From an uncultured Prevotella sp. (GTDB lineage Bacteria; Bacteroidota; Bacteroidia; Bacteroidales; Bacteroidaceae), in the NCBI GenBank assembly GCA_937916075.1, contig CALGHW010000064.1, forward strand, positions 1 to 22,304: a stretch of 22,304 nt of DNA, in the 5' to 3' direction. This document shows positions 16,842-22,304 of the stretch, in pieces. How positions within the stretch are numbered: the first letter of the stretch is position 1; every line of letters begins with the position of its first letter. The notes beneath the pieces were generated by a model. The model ran no database searches and was not told where the DNA came from. It was given only the letters and a program-made list of their open reading frames with translations. The translations under genes and the position numbers were made by a program.

Positions 16842-19800
16842 ATGAATACTAAGATATTGGCGATAATAGGTCTGGCCGCCGCCGTCTCCATGACGGCGAC
16901 AGCCCAGGACCAGACGGCCGACGCTACAAACAGCAAGGTGGTCAAAACCGCAGCCAAGACGCCCGCCTACCGTATGGTAGAGGTGACCGGAACTATCGTG
17001 GACGCCGCCACCGGAAAACCGCTGGCCGGTGTGCAGGTGCAGACGCTGGGTGACCGCCGCTTCACAGCCATGACAGAGGAGAACGGTACCTTCAAGATGC
17101 AGGTGCCCGCCTTTGCCACCTCCCTCTATGTCTTCACCGCCGAGTATGCCAGCGTGCAGGTGCCCATCGGCCGCGACCGCAAGGTGTCGGTCAAGATGTT
17201 GAGCGACAAGTTCAACCCCATGTATGGCAAGGGTACCACTATCACGGCACAGTCTAAGCTGCAGGCCAACTCTGCCACCGCCCTCACCATTGAGAGTGAG
17301 GTGGGCGACCAGTTGGGGGCCGACGTGCGTACCATCAGCCGTTCGGGTGCTCCCGGTATCGGCTCGGCCATGTTTATCCGTGGCCTCAACTCGCTCAACG
17401 CCAACGCACAGCCTCTGGTGGTTGTCGACGGTGTGCCCCAGGATATGCAGTATTCCCGCATCGGCTTGCACATGGGCGACTTCAACAACCAGTTGCTCAA
17501 CTTCAACCCCGCCGACATCGAGGATGTCACCGTGCTCAAGAACGGTACGGCCATCTATGGCGCCAAGGGTGCCAACGGTGTGATACTCATCAACACCAAG
17601 CGTGGCCATAGCCTCGCCACCCGCATTGAGGCCAATGTGGGTATGGGCGTGAGCTTGGTGCCTCGCTTGCCGGAGATGATGAACGCCAGCGAGTACCGCA
17701 ACTATGCCACTGAACTGCTGGGCGGCGTGGACTACACGCAGAACGACTATACCAAGATTCCGTTCAACTTCCTCAACGACGATAAAAACGGATACTACTA
17801 CCAGATGTATCACAACGATACCGACTGGAGCAAGGAGGTATACCACACGGCCATCACCCAGAACTATAGTCTCAATGTGCAGGGAGGTGACAACGTGGGT
17901 ATGTACAACCTCTCGCTTGGCTATACCGACGGGCAGAGCACTGCCCGCAAGAACGGATTCAACCGACTGAACATCCGCTTCAACAGCGACTTCACCATCA
18001 CCAAGCGGCTCACCACCCAGTTTGACATGGACTATGTGAAGCTTACTCGCGACGTGTTTGACGATGGCGCCTCGTCTGACTTTACCCAGGGCACGGTCAC
18101 CTCGCCGGCTTTCTTGGGCTTAATCAAGGCTCCGTTCCTCAATCCGTATGAGTACAACAACGTGACGGGACAGTTCTCCGAGACGCTCGCTGATGCCGAC
18201 GACTATTTGAGCCGCGCTGGTTCAAACCTCAGTCTGGCCAACCCGACCGCCATTCTGGTCAACGGTTATGGCAAGAACAAGAACCGCGTGGAGAACACCC
18301 TGTTCCACGCCCGCATCGCTCCTACCTATAAGTTTGCCGAGGGCTTCACCCTGACCGAGAGCGTCAACTACACCCTCAACCGCAACTCACAGCGCTACTA
18401 CCGTCCCGTAGGCGGTGTGCCTACCTTCTATATCGATGGTATGGGAACCGTTCAGAACCAGTCGGCCTCACTCTTTGCCAAGGAGGAGACCTTGATGAGC
18501 GACACCCGTCTGCGCTTCGCCCGTCAGTTTGGTGCCCACAGCCTCGATGTCTTCGGTGGCTTCCGCTACACAGGTTTCGAGTTTGAGGCCAACCAGCCTT
18601 CCGGACAGAACCAGAGCGGCGGTAACGACAAGACCCCCAATATCTCCAGCGGCATGACCTTTAAGGACGCTACCGGTGAGGACGACTCTTGGCGCACCCT
18701 GACCTGGTATGCCCAGGCCGACTACAACTACCGCAACCGCTACTTCCTCGAGGTGGCCTTGGGTATGGAGTCCAACAGCCGTTTCGGTGATGACGCCACC
18801 AGCCTGAAGATGGGCGGTGTGTGCTGGGGCCTGTTCCCCAGTGTCCAGGCCGGTTGGGTGCTGACCAACGAAAGCTGGTTCCCCACCAACGTAGGCATCA
18901 ACTACCTGCGCCTCAATGCCGGTTATGACATCAGCGGAAATGATGACATCAGCAACTATGCGGCCCGCACCTCGTTTGCCGTGCTCAAGTTCTTGAACAC
19001 CTCGGTGCCCGCCGTACAGCTCAACAATATCGGTAATGAGAAGATTACCTATGAGCGCACAGGCCGCTTCAACATCGGCCTTGACTCCCGTCTGCTGGAC
19101 AACCGCTTGGCCGTGAGCGCCAACTTCTACATCAACCACACCTCCAACCTGCTTACCCTGAAGAACTTCTCTTCACCGGTGGCCGGTGTGAACAGCTATT
19201 GGAGCAACGGTGGCTCACTGGAGAACCGCGGTTTTGAAATCAATGTCAGCGGAAAGCCCGTCGTGGCCCGCAACTTCACCTTGGAGTTGGGTGCCAGCCT
19301 GGGTCACTACAACAATGAAATCAAGAGCTTGCCCAACGACAGCCGTCTCAGTGTGAACGGTGTGGAGGGAGCCGCCCAGGGCTTCACCTCGTCTATCTAC
19401 GGCACCGACAACATCGCCACCATGGTAGGCTATAGCGCAGGCGTGTTCTATGGTTACAAGACCAACGGCGTGCTGGCCTCTGACGCTGACGCCAAGGCAG
19501 CCGGCAACGGTGACTACCTCTATATGCTCGATGAAACGGGTGCCCGCCAGAACTTCAAGGCCGGCGACGTGCGCTTTGTAGACCTCAACGGCGACGGATG
19601 CATCGACGAGAAGGACAAGACTGTCATCGGCAACCCCAATCCTGACATCTATGGCAATCTCTTTGCCACCGTCAACTGGGGCAACTTCCGCCTGTCGGCC
19701 GTCTTCGGCTACTCGCTCGGCAACGACGTGTACAACTACCAGCGCAGCGTGCTGGAGGGAGGCTCACGCTTCTTCAACCAGACCACAGCCCTCAACGGCC

Positions 19801-20129
19801 GCTGGCGTGCAGAGGGTCAGCAGACTGACATCCCCCGCGCCACCTATGGCGACCCCATGGGCAACGGCCGCTTCAGCGACCGCTGGATAGAGGACGGCAG
19901 CTACCTGCGTATGCGCTCGCTCAACCTCACCTACAAGGTGCCGGTGAACCTCTCTTGGCTCCAGGGCCTGCAGGTATGGGCCGAGGCCAACAACCTCTTC
20001 ACCATCACCAAGTATCTGGGTGGCGATCCTGAGTTTGCCGCTTCCAACTCCGTGCTCTACCAGGGCATCGACACGGGCTGCATCTCTGTAGGACGTTCCT
20101 TCTCTTTGGGACTGAAGATCAATCTCTAA
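16842..20129 (+). CDS. SusC/RagA-like TonB-dependent outer-membrane receptor (second pair)
   Basis: The protein has 1095 residues, with signal peptide MNTKILAIIGLAAAVSMTATAQ. A linker with basic residues precedes a carboxypeptidase-regulatory-like domain at about 45-115 (VEVTGTIVDAATGKPLAGVQ). The plug follows with IRGLNSLNANAQPLVVVDG and LKNGTAIYGAKGANGVILIN. The barrel contains DLNGDGCIDEKD near 913-924, an EF-hand-like loop common in SusC proteins. The barrel ends in SVGRSFSLGLKINL. Unlike the first SusC, no LKEVxVxG-like TonB box is visible between the regulatory domain and the plug, where the sequence reads KFNPMYGKGTTITAQSKL. It is sequence-divergent from the first SusC, so it is not a recent duplicate. 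It pairs with the SusD gene 27 nt downstream. Confidence 0.95.
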   Translation: MNTKILAIIGLAAAVSMTATAQDQTADATNSKVVKTAAKTPAYRMVEVTGTIVDAATGKPLAGVQVQTLGDRRFTAMTEENGTFKMQVPAFATSLYVFTAEYASVQVPIGRDRKVSVKMLSDKFNPMYGKGTTITAQSKLQANSATALTIESEVGDQLGADVRTISRSGAPGIGSAMFIRGLNSLNANAQPLVVVDGVPQDMQYSRIGLHMGDFNNQLLNFNPADIEDVTVLKNGTAIYGAKGANGVILINTKRGHSLATRIEANVGMGVSLVPRLPEMMNASEYRNYATELLGGVDYTQNDYTKIPFNFLNDDKNGYYYQMYHNDTDWSKEVYHTAITQNYSLNVQGGDNVGMYNLSLGYTDGQSTARKNGFNRLNIRFNSDFTITKRLTTQFDMDYVKLTRDVFDDGASSDFTQGTVTSPAFLGLIKAPFLNPYEYNNVTGQFSETLADADDYLSRAGSNLSLANPTAILVNGYGKNKNRVENTLFHARIAPTYKFAEGFTLTESVNYTLNRNSQRYYRPVGGVPTFYIDGMGTVQNQSASLFAKEETLMSDTRLRFARQFGAHSLDVFGGFRYTGFEFEANQPSGQNQSGGNDKTPNISSGMTFKDATGEDDSWRTLTWYAQADYNYRNRYFLEVALGMESNSRFGDDATSLKMGGVCWGLFPSVQAGWVLTNESWFPTNVGINYLRLNAGYDISGNDDISNYAARTSFAVLKFLNTSVPAVQLNNIGNEKITYERTGRFNIGLDSRLLDNRLAVSANFYINHTSNLLTLKNFSSPVAGVNSYWSNGGSLENRGFEINVSGKPVVARNFTLELGASLGHYNNEIKSLPNDSRLSVNGVEGAAQGFTSSIYGTDNIATMVGYSAGVFYGYKTNGVLASDADAKAAGNGDYLYMLDETGARQNFKAGDVRFVDLNGDGCIDEKDKTVIGNPNPDIYGNLFATVNWGNFRLSAVFGYSLGNDVYNYQRSVLEGGSRFFNQTTALNGRWRAEGQQTDIPRATYGDPMGNGRFSDRWIEDGSYLRMRSLNLTYKVPVNLSWLQGLQVWAEANNLFTITKYLGGDPEFAASNSVLYQGIDTGCISVGRSFSLGLKINL

Positions 20130-20156
20130 AACCTGTAAACATAGAATTTCATCATT

Positions 20157-21965
20157 ATGAAGATAAGATTTTTCATCGCTGCGACGCTTGCTGCCTGTGC
20201 GTTCAGCTCGTGCAGCGACCTGTTTGATACAGAGTCTGACCGCCTCGTCTATGACCCGGCGCTCGACCAGAAGGTAGACTCCATGTTCTACACGCTCGGC
20301 GCCCTGAAGGGCGTGCAGCAGGCCATCGACCAGTATGTGCTGACCAATGAGATGCGCGGCGACTTGGTGTCGCCTACCGCCAAGGCCTCGGACGACCTGC
20401 AGAACTTAGCCTCCTTCCGTACCACCACAGAAAACCGCTATGACTCGGCCTATGTGTATTACCGCATCATCAACAACTGCAACTACTACATAGCCCATCG
20501 TGACACTACGCTGGTAACCAGCGGTAAGTATGTGGCCAAGAACGAGTATGTGGAGGCCTTCGCCATCCGTGCCTGGGCCTATCTGCAGCTGGCCAAGACC
20601 TATGGTGAAGTACCCTTCTACACAGAGCCCCTCACCAATATCGGCTCGGTGGAGGCCGTGGAGAAGCAGCCTCGCAAAAACCTCAGCCAAATTGCCGACC
20701 TGCTCTTGCCTGATATGCTGAAATACTCGGGCACGCCGGTGCCCGCATCGTCTAAGACTATCAGTGCCGGAACCACCAACTCGGGACTCTCCAAGGAAGT
20801 GATTTACTCGAAGATGATGATTCCCATCGACGTGGTTATCGGTGATTTCTATCTGGAGACCAACCGTTATCCCGAGGCTGCCCACTATTACTTCACTTAC
20901 TTGAAGGACAATAAAGTTTCGGGGGGCAACTTCACCACGTCGTATTTCAACTATCCCGATTTCCGGTCACTGCCGCGTGAGCTGACCTCAGGCAATAATG
21001 TCCACTATGGAAATGGTACTGAGTGGGCTGGCATCTTTTCAGCCAAATCGTCCACGACCGACATCGTGACCTATGTGCCGATGGCCACCAACAAACTGCG
21101 CGGTACCACGACCGAGCTGCCGGGCCTGTGGGGATACAACTATTACTCCACAGCCGAGGGAAACAGCTACAATGAGGACGTTTCTCTCCAGCCCTCCACG
21201 GCTTATCTGAATCTGTGTAACGCACAGGATTACTATTATGCCACCGGCGCCGGACAGAACAGCGGTACTTGGGAATATTATTCGGCCAGTCTGGGCGATA
21301 TGCGTCGCTACGCCATGATTCAGACCGTCAAGAACGGCACCGACCCGTCGTTCACCGTGATGAACAAGTTTAACAACGCCAACATCCCGCTCTACCGTGG
21401 CACAGGTATCTATCTGCGTCTGGCCGAGGCTGTCAACCGTATGGGACATCCCGATGTGGCCTTTGCCGTGCTGAAGGATGGACTGTCAGAGGCCGGCTTG
21501 TCCAACTCACTCTACCTCACTCCTGAGGGCCGTGAGTTCTTGGAGACTGAGCTGCCGTTCCTCTCTGACTTGTATTCAAGCCGCTTCTTAAACAACGCCG
21601 GTATCCATGGTGGCGGAAGCGGTTGGGTGGAAGGTTCCCAGACGCTCTATCAGTATCAGACCGAGGTGAGCAAGAAGCTGGCAGAACTGGCCGCCAACAA
21701 CAAGCTGAACATCACCTTGGGTCAGGACGCCAAGGCCGACACCATCAATGCCGTCGAGGACCTCATCTGCGACGAGATGGCACTGGAGCTGGCCTTTGAG
21801 GGCTCGCGCTTCGGCGACCTCTGCCGCATCGCCCGCCACAAGAACGAGTCGAACCCCTATGCCGCCGGCACCTTCGGTTCGCAGTGGCTGGCCGACAAGT
21901 TAGCGTTTAAGAACCCGGCTGTTGACCTGACCGATCCCAACAACTGGTATCTGCCTTTCAAATAA
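20157..21965 (+). CDS. SusD/RagB-like surface lipoprotein (second pair)
   Basis: The protein has 602 residues. The lipobox FSSC gives a lipidated cysteine at residue 19, followed by SDLFDTESD, an acidic surface-export context. The helical scaffold includes AYVYYRIINNCNYYIAH and AFAIRAWAYLQLAKTYGEVP, the typical SusD helix with conserved RAWAYLQL. The C-terminal signature is DEMALELAFEGSRFGDLCRI. It is the last gene of the operon, with an 11-bp-stem terminator starting 46 nt after the stop. It is the presumed lid of the SusC channel just upstream. It is divergent from the first SusD, so the two pairs may take different ligands or different sizes of one ligand (inference). Confidence 0.95.
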   Translation: MKIRFFIAATLAACAFSSCSDLFDTESDRLVYDPALDQKVDSMFYTLGALKGVQQAIDQYVLTNEMRGDLVSPTAKASDDLQNLASFRTTTENRYDSAYVYYRIINNCNYYIAHRDTTLVTSGKYVAKNEYVEAFAIRAWAYLQLAKTYGEVPFYTEPLTNIGSVEAVEKQPRKNLSQIADLLLPDMLKYSGTPVPASSKTISAGTTNSGLSKEVIYSKMMIPIDVVIGDFYLETNRYPEAAHYYFTYLKDNKVSGGNFTTSYFNYPDFRSLPRELTSGNNVHYGNGTEWAGIFSAKSSTTDIVTYVPMATNKLRGTTTELPGLWGYNYYSTAEGNSYNEDVSLQPSTAYLNLCNAQDYYYATGAGQNSGTWEYYSASLGDMRRYAMIQTVKNGTDPSFTVMNKFNNANIPLYRGTGIYLRLAEAVNRMGHPDVAFAVLKDGLSEAGLSNSLYLTPEGREFLETELPFLSDLYSSRFLNNAGIHGGGSGWVEGSQTLYQYQTEVSKKLAELAANNKLNITLGQDAKADTINAVEDLICDEMALELAFEGSRFGDLCRIARHKNESNPYAAGTFGSQWLADKLAFKNPAVDLTDPNNWYLPFK

Positions 21966-22010
21966 GGACCGCCATCATTCTCTTGTCAGAAAGAGAAAAC
22001 CATAACCCCA

Positions 22011-22055
22011 AAGAGGCCGTGAGCAGCAAGTCTGCCCACGGCCTCTTGTTTTCTT
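22011..22055 (+). terminator. Operon terminator
   Basis: AAGAGGCCGTG (22011-22021) pairs perfectly with CACGGCCTCTT (22037-22047). An inner GCAG/CTGC stem (22023-22026 with 22032-22035) extends it, and a T-rich tail (gttttctttc) follows. It starts 46 nt after the second SusD stop and ends the operon. Its 3' arm and tail are also in phase with the tandem array that follows. Confidence 0.92.
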
Positions 22056-22164
22056 TCTATAGTCTTCTTCCTCTTGTTTTCTTCCTCTTGTTTTCTTCCT
22101 CTTGTTTTCTTCCTCTTGTCTTCTTCCTCTTGTTTTCTTCCTCTTGTTTTCTTCCTCTTGTTTT
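22042..22164. repeat. 14-bp pyrimidine-rich tandem repeat growing out of the terminator
   Basis: Seven consecutive copies of CTTCCTCTTGTTTT cover 22067-22164, six of them identical and one (22109-22122) with a single T-to-C change. The register CCTCTTGTTTTCTT also appears in the terminator's 3' arm and tail at 22042-22055. That copy lies exactly 28 bp (two units) before the first CCTCTTG of the array, and a degenerate unit matching 10 of 14 sits between. The plus strand of the repeat has no A. Since 14 is not a multiple of 3, a coding role is unlikely. Confidence 0.9.
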
Positions 22165-22220
22165 CAATCAGCTTTTTTAAATTTATTTTCCTCCCTTGGG
22201 AATAATTTCCATCTATACGG

Positions 22221-22304
22221 TTGAGATGTGAAGAGAATTTCTTGAGATAGGAAAGAAGCGGTTGAGAATGGGAAAGAAGCGGTTGAGAATGGGAAAGAAG
22301 CGGT
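22221..22304. repeat. 21-bp tandem repeat, cut by right edge
   Basis: The unit TTGAGAATGGGAAAGAAGCGG occurs intact at 22262-22282 and 22283-22303, and the last base of the window begins another. A 20-bp variant lacking one base lies at 22242-22261, and a more degenerate copy probably lies at 22221-22241. The array therefore grows more regular to the right and continues beyond the window. Its sequence is unrelated to the 14-bp repeat next to it. No credible reading frame was seen. Confidence 0.8.

Noticed and set aside
16812..17846. Minus-strand frame of 344 codons opposite the start of the second SusC gene
   Set aside because: The plus strand encodes clear signal peptide, regulatory and plug domains; the antisense translation shows only biased His/Gly/Val composition.
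21983..22180. Small frame giving a Leu/Phe/Ser-rich protein over the 14-bp array
   Set aside because: The hydrophobic peptide is just a translation of the repeats; the frame also crosses the terminator hairpin.
22067..22304. CRISPR array
   Set aside because: The units are directly adjacent with no unique spacers and there are no cas genes in the window.

Overview
The window is a stretch of a Bacteroidales chromosome, most likely a Prevotella-like genus (inference). The evidence is two SusC/SusD pairs, several SPII lipoproteins with acidic residues after the lipobox cysteine, start sites without Shine-Dalgarno sequences but with A-rich upstream regions, and promoter boxes matching the Bacteroidetes consensus TAnnTTTG. 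Coding DNA is moderately GC-rich, while the long intergenic regions are AT-rich and hold short tandem repeats. No tRNA, rRNA, insertion sequence, integrase or CRISPR array was seen.

Layout: (1) 1-152 holds a 22-bp tandem repeat cut by the left edge and short palindromes. (2) 153-1313, minus strand, encodes an AraC-type regulator with about six or seven membrane segments. (3) 1314-1759 is a divergent intergenic region. It carries promoter-like boxes on both strands and, on the plus strand, a roughly 250-nt segment with a long imperfect hairpin, ending in a stem-loop plus eight T. It is either a small RNA or an attenuated leader. (4) 1760-4414 encodes a secreted 884-residue protein with an internally duplicated architecture and a type IX-like C-terminal tail, followed by a strong terminator. 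(5) 4415-4925 contains the best promoter of the window (TTTTG, 19-nt spacer, TAATTTTG) and a leader of about 200 nt. (6) 4926-21965 is a probable 17-kb operon with gaps of only 23 to 39 nt, in the order FAS1 lipoprotein (frameshifted), SusC, SusD, FAS1 lipoprotein, FAS1 lipoprotein, SusC, SusD. It ends in an 11-bp-stem terminator. (7) 22042-22304 contains a 14-bp tandem array in phase with the terminator's 3' arm, then a 21-bp array cut by the right edge.

The operon appears to encode an outer-membrane capture and import apparatus: two TonB-dependent SusC channels, each with a SusD lid, plus three surface lipoproteins built from fasciclin (FAS1) domains. It has no glycosidase, lyase, sulfatase, esterase or peptidase within the window, so it is not a standard polysaccharide utilisation locus and its substrate cannot be read from the sequence. 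The main oddities are the enzyme-free FAS1/SusCD arrangement, the frameshift that splits the first FAS1 gene inside a conserved domain, the structured RNA region upstream of the 884-residue protein, and the repeat array that seems to have grown out of a terminator.
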